From: Spirochaetae bacterium HGW-Spirochaetae-9
Lineage (GTDB): Bacteria; Spirochaetota; Spirochaetia; Treponematales; Rectinemataceae
DNA: 9,547 nt
Assembly (NCBI GenBank): GCA_002839205.1
Contig: PGXP01000043.1
Coordinates: 1-9,547 of the forward strand
Direction: 5' to 3'
Shown here: piece after piece, positions 1-7,476 of the stretch
Layout of the letters: each line of letters starts with the position of its first letter
Position numbering within the stretch: position 1 is the first letter of the stretch
Notes under the pieces: model-generated
The model's input: only the letters and a program-made list of their open reading frames with translations
Database searches by the model: none
Told to the model about the DNA's origin: nothing
Made by a program: the position numbers and the translations under genes

Positions 1-1819
1 CCATAGCATGGAGCTGGTCGAGGGTATATATCAACTTTCTCTTCAGCCTCTTCTCAAGTTTTTTCCTGCATGGCTCGGAGAGTTTGAGCCTGTCGATTTC
101 GGCCAATAAGGCCTTTTCAGGCGAACGATCGGTCTCCACTGAAAGCGGGTAAGGGCTGCTTTCCGCGAATTCTACGGCCGTCGCGCCGATGGGTGCCGAA
201 GGTAGGGGCTGAGGGCTGTGCGCATCATGCCTTCCCCCGCGCGCCGCTGCGGGCTGCAGACCCGATGCGCTGGCCTCAGCGGGCGGCGCGCGGTGGCTTT
301 TCGCCACGCTTCCCCTCGCTGAATTGCGCAGGGCAGGTGGAGGCAGGCCTATATCGGTCAGGGCTTTTTCAATCGCCGCCGCCTGGATATTCCCAAAATA
401 ATAGAGCCCGTCGCCGAGCATCTCATGAGGAAAGCGCGACAGCACGCCGCTCTGCTCGATTATCCTGGCCGAGGAAGGATCGGCCGAGAGCATGTAGCCC
501 CTGAACAGCCGTATCGAATTGTACTCATCCTCCCATGTGCCGATGTCGAAGCTCAAGGCCTGTGGCACGGCCATGCCGCTCATCTGGCCGAGGACTCGCA
601 GGATATCGTCCATCGACCGGCCCGACGCGAAAGCCCTTCTCGCGGAAGCGCGCGTGATCTTGAGCGTCCAGGCGCCTGAAGCCGATACGAGGACGCCGAT
701 ATCGAGGAGGGCGACCAGGTCACGAAGGGAGGCGGAGGGGAGGGCATGTATCAGGCCTGCCCCATCTATGGAGATTGCTCTGCCTTCCTCATTCGATGTC
801 GCTCGCCGGGAAGAGGCGGCGCGCTCGGGAGAACATGCAAGGCCGGCCTCTGTCTCTTCAACAAGCCCAAGCGTAGTGAGGGTTTCGATGCAGGCGTCTA
901 TAGTTTCATCGGCAGTGGCCATCCCGGGAACAAGGCGCAAAAAGCGCGACAGGCCTTCCTTCGAAAAGACAAATTGTCGTTCGAAGAAAGGGGCAAAGGA
1001 ATGGAAGGCCTGTTTATGCCATGAACCGCCGGGAAATCCCGACATGGAGCCGATGAGAGCGAAGGCGAAATCCTCTTCATTGGCGAGAAGGAGATCGGAA
1101 AGCGCCTTGAAGTCGACGGATATGCCCTGTTCGCCCATTGTGGCGATTCGAGCCGACACGAGGCTACGGATGATACCTTCGAAGATGTGGGGCGCGGCAG
1201 GATCGCCGGGAAAAAGGAGTGACACCCTCTTCCTGGCCTTTACCGACAAGGTGCCTCCCTTGAGGAAAATATCATGGTATTCTTTCAGCAGAGCATACGC
1301 GACGAGTCCGAGATCCTGCACCGAATGCCGGGCACTCTGCATTCCATCGCGCCCCAAGGCTCTATCGACGCCAGGTGTTTCAAGGACCTTCACCGACCCG
1401 AAGAGGAGGTCGGCTCGCGCCGCTCCCACCCTCGCAGCCTGGGCGAAATGGGGATTCACCCCGTAGGTGCCACCCTTTGTCCTGAAAATGAGCAACCTCT
1501 CATCGAGATTGGCAAGCCTGTATTCCAGTTCGTGGAAGGACACTTCCCCGGCCAATATCTTTTGCAGGGCGGCCTTGTCAGCCTCGCCCGCGAAATGGAT
1601 CGCACCCACCATGAGCTTGTCAGCCCTGTCCATCATAGCCAGCGCCGCTTCCTGCACCTCGGCGGTTTCCATCATGGCAGCCAGGGCGCTGACGATTTTT
1701 TCTCCGTCCCTCTTGCCCCGATCGCTTTGGCCAAGATAATTCTCGGCGAGTACACGCAGGCTGAGGGAATTCTCGCCGAGCATCGCTTCCCGCCACTGTG
1801 CCAAGCGCGTTTCCTGCAT
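1..1819 (-). CDS. Helicase-associated (XPB/Ssl2 N-terminal-like, Helicase_C_3) protein, partner of XPB; C-terminus cut by window edge
   Basis: An open minus-strand frame of 606 codons has no stop and runs off the left edge. Residues about 365-460 match the helicase-associated domain found at the N-terminus of XPB/Ssl2 and in mycobacterial Rv0862c-type proteins. Landmarks are WTLKITRAS (from residue 384), then SGRSMDDIL, then VPQALSFDIGTWEDEYNS, then RGYMLSADPSS. The N-terminal ~360 residues look helical with winged-helix-like stretches such as RLLIFRTKGGTYGVNP. Residues about 488-550 are a Pro/Ala/Ser-rich, probably disordered linker, followed by a basic charged segment (KKLEKRLKRKL). No Walker A or DExH motif is seen, so it is probably not itself a helicase. 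It starts just downstream of the XPB gene and is probably co-transcribed. The ATG at 1819 has only a distant AAAGG. An in-frame GTG at 1834, 3 bases after the XPB stop and preceded by GGGATGAG, is a real alternative start. The domain call is firm; the function (helicase cofactor or DNA-binding partner) is inferred. Confidence 0.8.
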   Translation of the reverse strand, partial: MQETRLAQWREAMLGENSLSLRVLAENYLGQSDRGKRDGEKIVSALAAMMETAEVQEAALAMMDRADKLMVGAIHFAGEADKAALQKILAGEVSFHELEYRLANLDERLLIFRTKGGTYGVNPHFAQAARVGAARADLLFGSVKVLETPGVDRALGRDGMQSARHSVQDLGLVAYALLKEYHDIFLKGGTLSVKARKRVSLLFPGDPAAPHIFEGIIRSLVSARIATMGEQGISVDFKALSDLLLANEEDFAFALIGSMSGFPGGSWHKQAFHSFAPFFERQFVFSKEGLSRFLRLVPGMATADETIDACIETLTTLGLVEETEAGLACSPERAASSRRATSNEEGRAISIDGAGLIHALPSASLRDLVALLDIGVLVSASGAWTLKITRASARRAFASGRSMDDILRVLGQMSGMAVPQALSFDIGTWEDEYNSIRLFRGYMLSADPSSARIIEQSGVLSRFPHEMLGDGLYYFGNIQAAAIEKALTDIGLPPPALRNSARGSVAKSHRAPPAEASASGLQPAAARGGRHDAHSPQPLPSAPIGATAVEFAESSPYPLSVETDRSPEKALLAEIDRLKLSEPCRKKLEKRLKRKLIYTLDQLHAM

Positions 1820-1837
1820 TAGTTTTTCATTCACCTT

Positions 1838-3529
1838 TCACTCATCCCATGTTTCAATCGCATAACGATATCCCTGCTCTATGAGGAACCTTCGGCGATT
1901 GTCGGCGAATTCCTCCTCCACGCTGTAGCGGGAGACGAGGGAATAGAAGAAACTGTTCTGTCGCTTGGGCCGCAGTATTCGTCCCAGCCTTTGGGCTTCC
2001 TCTTGACGGCTTCCGAAAGAACCAGAAATCTGGATGGCCACGGAAGCGTCGGGAAGGTCGATCGCGAAGTTGGCCACCCTCGAGACGACAAGCAACCTGA
2101 CATCCCCTGCCCTGAAGGCCGCGTACAAAGCTTCCCGCTCGTCTTCCGGCGTCGCTCCCGTGATGATGGGCGCGCCTAAAAGCGCCGCATAACGTTCCAG
2201 CTGACGAATGTACTGGCCGATGACGAGAATACCTTCGCCGGCATGATGTTCCGCGAGGGAAAGCGCCACGTCTTCCTTCATGGGATTTTCGGCGGCTATC
2301 CTGATTTTCGCGCGCTGTGCGGCGACGGCATAGGAAAGGCGCGTATCGTCACTCATCGGAATCCGTATTTCCTTGCACCAGGCTTCGGCGATGAAACCCT
2401 TTTTCTCCAGTTCCTTCCACGGAACATCATAGCGCTTGGGTCCGATGAGACAGAAAACATCCTCCTCCTTGCCGTCCTCCCTCACGAGGGTCGCGGTGAG
2501 GCCGAGCCGGCGTACGGCCTGCAGTTCGGCGACTACCCTGAAGACGGGCGCAGGCAGGAGGTGGACCTCGTCGCAGATGATGAGCCCCCAGGGCTCCTTC
2601 CTCAGCATGGCAAAGTGGGGGAAGTCCGAATTCTTGTCGGGTCGCCAGGTGAGAATCTGGTAGGTGGCGATGGTGATTGGCCGGATGCGCTTCACCGCGC
2701 CCGTGTATTCCCCGATCATGTCGGGGTCGATGTCCGTCTTGGCTAAAAGCTCTTCGCGCCACTGGTGCACGGCCGCGATGTTGGTCGTGATGATGAGGGT
2801 CGTCTGCCCTATGGCGGCCATCGCCGCCATGCCGACGATAGTCTTGCCCGAACCGCAGGGCAGTACGATGACGCCATAGCCGCTTCCCGGGCGCTTGCCT
2901 CCGACAAAGGATACCACTGCCTCGGTCTGATAGGGCCTCATCTCCCAGGCTTTTTCGCCTTCCCCGAATTTCAGCGATATCGGGCAGGCCGCCCCTTCCC
3001 TGAGCGAAGCCTCGTCCCTTATGGGCCATCCGCGTTTCAGAAGTTCGATTTTCACCGTCCCCCTGTCGACGAGGCGGAGCGAAAAGCTCGCGCTGCCGGC
3101 AGCAGACTTCGATGGGGACAGCCATTTGCCCAATCCCTTGTCGCTGCGGATTTGCCTTTCGAGGATGGGGTCGCTGCAGGTCAGCATGAGACGCGGCGAT
3201 TCCTGCGCCTTTTCATCGTCGCGCAGCACGAGGGCGCCAAAGCGCGCCATCGTGTCCTTCACGATGTAGGGGATGTCCTTGGGCATATCGTAGCGTGAGA
3301 ATTCCTTGAGTGATGCGATGACATCCTCCGGTCCAAGGCCGGAGGCGGCCGCGTTCCACAGAGAGAGCGGCGTTATGCGATACGTATGCAGATGCTCGGG
3401 GCTCTTCTCCAGAAGGGCGAAGGCTCCCAAAGCCTCCCTCGCCTCTTCGAAGCGCGGCGCATGCACATCGAGGAGGACGGAGAGGTCGCCCTGGACGATC
3501 ATCGGTTCCTGGCTGGGCATCGCGTTCAT
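1838..3529 (-). CDS. xpb: XPB/ERCC3-family superfamily 2 DNA helicase
   Basis: A 3'-5' SF2 helicase of the bacterial XPB family, 563 residues from the chosen start, close to mycobacterial XPB in length. Residues ~10-140 form the XPB N-terminal helicase-associated domain (TYRITPLSLWNAAASG, then MPKDIPYIVKD). Next come a damage-recognition-like region and helicase core 1, with Q-motif-like MRPYQTEAV, Walker A CGSGKT (226-230), DEVH box (320-323), TAT motif III (345-347) and the XPB-diagnostic RED motif (350-352). Core 2 carries motif VI QRLGRILRP (513-521). The key catalytic residues are present, so it should be an active ATPase/helicase. The frame is open to an ATG at 3643, but that would overlap the glycerate kinase by over 100 bases. 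The ATG at 3529 has GAGG five bases upstream and starts 7 bases after the kinase stop, so I prefer it. In bacteria the family is linked to DNA unwinding and repair, without a TFIIH complex; the precise cellular role here is unknown. Confidence 0.95.
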   Translation of the reverse strand: MNAMPSQEPMIVQGDLSVLLDVHAPRFEEAREALGAFALLEKSPEHLHTYRITPLSLWNAAASGLGPEDVIASLKEFSRYDMPKDIPYIVKDTMARFGALVLRDDEKAQESPRLMLTCSDPILERQIRSDKGLGKWLSPSKSAAGSASFSLRLVDRGTVKIELLKRGWPIRDEASLREGAACPISLKFGEGEKAWEMRPYQTEAVVSFVGGKRPGSGYGVIVLPCGSGKTIVGMAAMAAIGQTTLIITTNIAAVHQWREELLAKTDIDPDMIGEYTGAVKRIRPITIATYQILTWRPDKNSDFPHFAMLRKEPWGLIICDEVHLLPAPVFRVVAELQAVRRLGLTATLVREDGKEEDVFCLIGPKRYDVPWKELEKKGFIAEAWCKEIRIPMSDDTRLSYAVAAQRAKIRIAAENPMKEDVALSLAEHHAGEGILVIGQYIRQLERYAALLGAPIITGATPEDEREALYAAFRAGDVRLLVVSRVANFAIDLPDASVAIQISGSFGSRQEEAQRLGRILRPKRQNSFFYSLVSRYSVEEEFADNRRRFLIEQGYRYAIETWDE

Positions 3530-3536
3530 CGGCGCC

Positions 3537-4898
3537 TCACGGAAGGAGGAGTATCTGCATGTCGCAGACGTTCGTCCCTGTCGAACCTGTCTTGAAAAGG
3601 CCGCCTGTCTTTTCGAAAAAGTGGTAGGAGTCGTTGTCGGCAAGATAGGCTTTCGGATCGATGCCCATCGCGCTCGCCTTTTTCATGATTGCAGCCGAAG
3701 CGAATGCTCCTGCAGCATCGGTGGGGCCGTCATTGCCGTCGCTGCCCGCCGAGAGAAAAACCATCTCCCCATGGCCAGGGCTCGATGGATTCAGCGCAGC
3801 AAGGACGGCGAGAGCCATTTCCTGATTCCTGCCTCCAAGGCCTTTGCCCTTCAGGGTCACCGTAGTCTCGCCTCCTGCCAGGATGCAGGCAGGCCGCTTG
3901 AGCGGCATGCCATACTGGGCCAGGTCGCTCGCAAGGGCCGTAAAAAGCTTGGCCACTTCACGAGCTTCGCCCATGAGGCGCGAGCTGAGGAGAAGGGTGT
4001 TGTATCCAAGGTTCCGGGCCGCCTCCTCGGCCTTTTTCAAGGCCAGCATATTGTTGCCGACAAGGACGGTTTTCGTGGAATGGAACATGGTTGCCCCGGG
4101 TTTTGGAGTATCAGGGCGCGTACCGGCCAATCCCTCCTCGAAAACCCTGCGGACAACCTCGGGCAGCTCTCCCCAGACGCCGCGGTCGACGAGGACGCTT
4201 TGCGCCGTCTTCCACGTAGACGAGTCGGGCACTGTCGGACCCGAGGCGATGGCATCGAGATCGTCGCCGATGACATCGGAGAGGATGAGGGAGAGAACGG
4301 CAGCCGGGGCGAAAGCCTCAGCCAGTCTTCCTCCCTTCACCGCCGAAAGGTGCTTCCTGACGGCGTTCATCTCCTGTATTGTCGCCCCGCTCGCAAGAAG
4401 CAGCTTTGTCGCCGCCACCTTGTCGGCAAGGCTTATGCCTGCAGCAGGCGCCGAAAGAAGGGCGGAGCCTCCCCCCGAAATAAGCACGATGACGAGGGTG
4501 CGTTCGGCGGCCGACTCCCAGCCGCGCACTTTTTCGGCCAGGGCAAGCACCTGGCTGCCGGCCTCGGCCGACCGTTCATCAGGCAGGGGATGTCCAGCCT
4601 CGGCGAGGCCAATGCGCCTGCAGCGAGCGTTGCCCAGTTGCTTGGCGACGACGAAACCTTCTTCGATGCGATCGCCAAGAAGCCCCTCGAGGCCTTGGGC
4701 GAGTACTGCCGAGGCTTTGCCCATCCCGACGACGACAAGATGCCTGTACGCCGCGAGGTCGTAGTAGAAGCTCCCCTCTGCATGACGCACAGCAAGCATG
4801 TTCCCCTCGAGAGAGAGGGCGAAGTCGAGGAGTCTTCGCGGATCCACGCGCTCGACGCCCTTCAGAAAAATCTCTTGTGCGTCTTCGACAGGATTCAT
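3537..4898 (-). CDS. Glycerate 2-kinase, type-2 (MOFRL/GckA-TtuD) family
   Basis: Phosphorylates D-glycerate with ATP to 2-phosphoglycerate, linking glycerate, serine-cycle or hydroxypyruvate-derived carbon to lower glycolysis; a cytosolic enzyme. The 453-residue length fits the family. Motifs in order: VVVGMGKAS (55-63), GHPLPD (102-107), SGGGSALL (141-148), the NAVRKHLSAVKGG stretch (178-190), SDVIGDD with ASGPTVPD just after (207-225), GGETTVTLKGKGLGGRNQE (342-360), SAGSDGNDGPTDAAGA (383-398) and TGTNVCD near the end. The last blocks form the C-terminal MOFRL domain. The ATG overlaps the stop of the upstream TPR gene as ATGA and has GAGGG eight bases upstream, so translational coupling is likely. 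Older databases call this family 'hydroxypyruvate reductase', but the motifs are those of the kinase. No partner gene for glycerate metabolism is visible here. Confidence 0.93.
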   Translation of the reverse strand: MNPVEDAQEIFLKGVERVDPRRLLDFALSLEGNMLAVRHAEGSFYYDLAAYRHLVVVGMGKASAVLAQGLEGLLGDRIEEGFVVAKQLGNARCRRIGLAEAGHPLPDERSAEAGSQVLALAEKVRGWESAAERTLVIVLISGGGSALLSAPAAGISLADKVAATKLLLASGATIQEMNAVRKHLSAVKGGRLAEAFAPAAVLSLILSDVIGDDLDAIASGPTVPDSSTWKTAQSVLVDRGVWGELPEVVRRVFEEGLAGTRPDTPKPGATMFHSTKTVLVGNNMLALKKAEEAARNLGYNTLLLSSRLMGEAREVAKLFTALASDLAQYGMPLKRPACILAGGETTVTLKGKGLGGRNQEMALAVLAALNPSSPGHGEMVFLSAGSDGNDGPTDAAGAFASAAIMKKASAMGIDPKAYLADNDSYHFFEKTGGLFKTGSTGTNVCDMQILLLP

Positions 4899-5581
4899 CG
4901 CTTTTTCCCTCTTTTTTCTTTTTCGACACTCTTTTTCGCGAGGCTCAGGTTTCCGGCAATTTGCAGGTTCCTCGAAACAGCAAAGGCTTTTTCAAAGAGT
5001 GGAACGGCTTCGGCGGGCTTTTTCAGAGTATTGAAATAAATGGTACCGGCATTGTTCAGCGCCGGCCAATTGGTCTCATCCAGCCTCGCCGACTCGAGAA
5101 ATTCCGCTATGGCTTTTTCGTATTCGCTGCGATCCCGGGAAGCCTGGGCTTCCCCGAACACCTTCATCGACTGCCGGCTTTTGGCGAAAGCTTCATCGCT
5201 CGAGCATATCGCCAGACGCTGCTCTATGAGGGGGCGGGCCATCTGGAATTTGCCTCCAGGGGCACTCTCCGGTTCGGCCAGGGCCAGGCTGTAGCGCTTT
5301 CCCGCTTCCTTGCGCTTGCCTTGGGAATAGGCTATATCGGCGATGGCGGCATGGCGGTGGAAGGAACGCCCATATATCTTTTCCTCTTTGAGGAGATAGC
5401 GCTCCGCACCCTCGGCGTCGCCCTTGGCCATGAGGATGATGCCCAAGTTTCTAAGCACCCTGATGGCGTTGGGCTCCCTGAGTTCCAGCTTGCGGAACCA
5501 TTTTTCGGCCCTCGCATAGTCTCCCTGGATATAGGCGTTGAGGCCGAAACGCTCAAAAAAATTCGAAAGGAAACCTTGCAT
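4895..5581 (-). CDS. Tetratricopeptide-repeat (TPR) protein
   Basis: A 228-residue, probably cytosolic protein made largely of helical TPR-like repeats. The clearest are AYIQGDYARAEKWFRKLELREPNA (about residues 16-39), ILMAKGDAEGAERYLLKEEKIYG (49-71), a unit with IADIAYSQGKRKEAGKRYSLAL around 80-101, and a C-terminal pair containing YEKAIAEFLESARLDETNWPALNNAGTIYF and AEAVPLFEKAF (about 153-200). The tail is very basic (KKSVEKEKRGKKR). There is no signal peptide, membrane segment or enzymatic motif; TPRs usually scaffold protein-protein contacts, and no partner can be named. The stop overlaps the glycerate kinase start (ATGA). The start is odd: the only reasonable ATG has AGGG directly abutting it rather than at normal spacing, and no alternative ATG, GTG or TTG lies nearby in frame before a TAG at 5621-5623. 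Confidence 0.85.
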   Translation of the reverse strand: MQGFLSNFFERFGLNAYIQGDYARAEKWFRKLELREPNAIRVLRNLGIILMAKGDAEGAERYLLKEEKIYGRSFHRHAAIADIAYSQGKRKEAGKRYSLALAEPESAPGGKFQMARPLIEQRLAICSSDEAFAKSRQSMKVFGEAQASRDRSEYEKAIAEFLESARLDETNWPALNNAGTIYFNTLKKPAEAVPLFEKAFAVSRNLQIAGNLSLAKKSVEKEKRGKKR

Positions 5582-5620
5582 CCCTATAATGTCCCATAAA
5601 AACCGGTCCGATGTACAGGG

Positions 5621-6733
5621 CTATGGGATTGCCGGGAGGCCGGTGAGGCTGAGGGCGATGGGAAGATGATCCGAAAAGCCGGAGTTGCCGTTCCAGGCCG
5701 AAGGTTCGCCTTTCGCATCCAGGAGTGCAGGATCCCCGCTCACTATGAAGCCGGCGAACTCGAGACCCTGGCCGTCGAGGAGTTCGGGGCTTAGAAGAAA
5801 GCCGTCCAGGCGTTCAGCTTCCCCGTCGAAGATGTAGCTGAAGCCTTCTGATCCAGCCCATGGCGAGTAGAGGGTGACAGCCTCCCCGTGGACAGAGGCA
5901 TTCGAAGGCTGGGAAGAAACGCTGAGCACCCCCTCGAACCAGGAATCGGGAATGCCACCCGCGCCGGCATTATCGATGGATAACTCCTCTCTATCTGGCA
6001 TCAGGGCTGTGGCATAGGCACGCTTGGCTCTGTCCAGCTCGTCGGGGGATTCGTTGAAGTCGCCACACACTATCACGGAACGCCCAGGATCGAGCGTGTG
6101 GATCGCGGCCACCCTCGATGCGGCAAGGATTGAAGCCCCGCGACGCGCTACTTCCGTCGCCGCTTCCCCCTCACGACGCGATTTCCAGTGGCAGATGAGG
6201 ATGGTCAATCCAGGATTTCCCGATCCAAGATCGATCTCGACTTCCAGCATGTCCCTGGCAGGACCGAATCCCCAGGCATCGGCGATGGAATGCGCCCTCA
6301 GTGCGGCAAAGGGGTACCTGGAAAGAACCCCGCATTTAATGGCCGAGACTGAGGGACCGCCGAGGGCGACCCATCGATAGCCCCCCTTCTTCAGCGCGCC
6401 CTGCGCCAGATCGACGAGCACCTTCTCGCTCTCTACTTCCTGAAGGCAGACGATATCGGGCAGCCTCCCCTCTCCGGACGAATCCCCGGGCGAAAAGCTG
6501 CCTATCGCTGCTGCGGCATTTTCGAGACGCTTCGCGTAGAGATCGGCGTTCCACCTGCCTGCGCTTATGCTGAATTCAGGGTATTCACCCCCGTCATCGC
6601 TGTCATCGAAAAGATTATGCGCATTGTAGGAGACAATCATGAGTTCCGACGAATCACGCCCTTCCCAGGGAAGAGAGCAGCGGAATCCACAGAGCCATAC
6701 GGCGGCGATAAGGAAGAGCAGACGGGCGCGCAT
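5621..6733 (-). CDS. Secreted endonuclease/exonuclease/phosphatase (EEP) fold protein
   Basis: A 370-residue protein of the DNase I-like EEP superfamily (metal-dependent phosphodiesterases acting on nucleic acids, phosphoinositides or sphingomyelin). The active-site blocks are present: YNAHNLFDD (36-44, metal-site Asn), CLQEVES (97-102, metal-binding Glu99), ICHWKSR (180-186), GDFNESP (224-230, Asp225/Asn227) and SDHLPI (354-359, catalytic His356). A FSYIFDGEAERLDGFLLS block (298-315) resembles the family's conserved segment before the terminal strands. The N-terminus has a hydrophobic export signal ending at Cys15 or Cys19. It may be a lipoprotein, but residues before both cysteines (WL-C, FR-C) are poor lipobox matches. 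The ATG is preceded by GGGAGG at a longish 11-base spacing. It lies 69 bases after the clpP stop. The substrate cannot be told from the sequence; an extracellular or surface nuclease is a reasonable guess. Confidence 0.88.
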   Translation of the reverse strand: MRARLLFLIAAVWLCGFRCSLPWEGRDSSELMIVSYNAHNLFDDSDDGGEYPEFSISAGRWNADLYAKRLENAAAAIGSFSPGDSSGEGRLPDIVCLQEVESEKVLVDLAQGALKKGGYRWVALGGPSVSAIKCGVLSRYPFAALRAHSIADAWGFGPARDMLEVEIDLGSGNPGLTILICHWKSRREGEAATEVARRGASILAASRVAAIHTLDPGRSVIVCGDFNESPDELDRAKRAYATALMPDREELSIDNAGAGGIPDSWFEGVLSVSSQPSNASVHGEAVTLYSPWAGSEGFSYIFDGEAERLDGFLLSPELLDGQGLEFAGFIVSGDPALLDAKGEPSAWNGNSGFSDHLPIALSLTGLPAIP

Positions 6734-6802
6734 TCTTTCTTTGACCTCCCTGAGGATGAGTCTACAGAAAAGAACGCGCGGGCGGCGGGCTTCTGATTCA
6801 GA

Positions 6803-7420
6803 TCAGAGAGGGAGTTCGTCCCTTGTTGAGATTATTTTTTCGATGAGACCGTATGATGAAGCATCCACCGCGTTCATCCAGTAATCGCGGTCAGTGTCGC
6901 GCGAAACGCGCTCGAGACTCTGCCCTGTGGCCTCGGCGATGATGGCATTGAGCCTTTCCTTCGTTTTCTCCAGTTCGCGCGCATGGATCTCGATATCCGT
7001 GGCCACGCCCTGAATGCCCGAGAGGGGCTGGTGGATGAGATAGGAGGAATTCGGGAGGCCGTATCGCATCTTTTTGGGGACGGCGAGGATGATGAGGGCG
7101 GCGGCGCTGGCGATGAGCCCCATGCCTACGATGCGCACGGGTGCCTTGATGAAACGGATCATGTCGAAAATTGAAAAGCCGGCATATACATCGCCGCCGG
7201 GGGAGTCGATAAGTATCGTGATGGGCTCGGAGGAGATGCTTTCGAGGAGGAGAAGGTGGCGAATCACTTTTTCCGAAAGATCCTTGTCGATTTCCCCCGT
7301 GAGGAGGATAGTGCGTGTCTTCAGAAAACGCTCCGACATCATATCTTCAGGCTTCTGGGGAGTTTTTTTCTCTTCGTTTTCAGGCTCATCGGAGGCGATG
7401 AAGGTGCCAATAGCTCTCAT
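6803..7420 (-). CDS. clpP: ClpP-family serine peptidase (ATP-dependent Clp protease proteolytic subunit)
   Basis: Proteolytic subunit of Clp-type AAA+ proteases, degrading unfolded proteins handed over by ClpX/ClpA/ClpC in the cytosol. From the chosen start it has 205 residues, the usual ClpP length. The triad is intact: Ser105 in GLIASAAAL, His130 in YLIHQPLSG and Asp179 in SRDTDRDYW. The Ser-His and His-Asp spacings (25 and 49) equal those of E. coli ClpP. The oxyanion segment SPGGDVYAG (73-81) is also present. The stretch after the nucleophile (IILAVPKKMRYGLPNS) lacks the usual Ala-Gly, suggesting a second paralogue (ClpP2-like) rather than the housekeeping copy. The frame is open up to an ATG at 7525, but that start has no ribosome site and overlaps a TATAAT. 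The ATG at 7420 has GGAG five bases upstream; the ATG at 7453 (216 residues) is a possible alternative. No clpX or clpA follows. Confidence 0.9.
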   Translation of the reverse strand: MRAIGTFIASDEPENEEKKTPQKPEDMMSERFLKTRTILLTGEIDKDLSEKVIRHLLLLESISSEPITILIDSPGGDVYAGFSIFDMIRFIKAPVRIVGMGLIASAAALIILAVPKKMRYGLPNSSYLIHQPLSGIQGVATDIEIHARELEKTKERLNAIIAEATGQSLERVSRDTDRDYWMNAVDASSYGLIEKIISTRDELPL

Positions 7421-7476
7421 AGGATCTCCATATTTGTTGATTGACGCGTCCATAAGATACTCTTTTTCCCTGCTGC

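Noticed and set aside
519..1466. A 315-codon plus-strand open frame opposite the helicase partner
   Set aside because: It is Arg/Ser/Pro-rich without domains. The opposing minus frame is continuous through the region and carries a recognisable conserved domain.
3530..3643. N-terminal extension of XPB to the ATG at 3643
   Set aside because: It would overlap the conserved C-terminus of glycerate kinase by over 100 bases. The added residues are not XPB-like, and a well-placed GAGG precedes the ATG at 3529.
3306..5039. A 577-codon plus-strand open frame spanning the XPB and glycerate kinase genes
   Set aside because: It lies antisense to two genes with unambiguous catalytic motifs, has low-complexity Arg/Ser/Ala-rich composition, no recognisable domain and no ribosome site. 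Long antisense frames are expected in GC-rich DNA.
5585..5590. An exact TATAAT on the plus strand
   Set aside because: No plus-strand gene lies downstream; everything to 7420 is minus strand. No fitting -35 is seen, so it is probably coincidental.
6792..6807. A 6-bp inverted repeat (TCTGAT/ATCAGA) at the clpP stop, considered as a terminator
   Set aside because: The stem is short and AT-containing and is not followed by a T-run in the direction of transcription, so it is not a credible intrinsic terminator.
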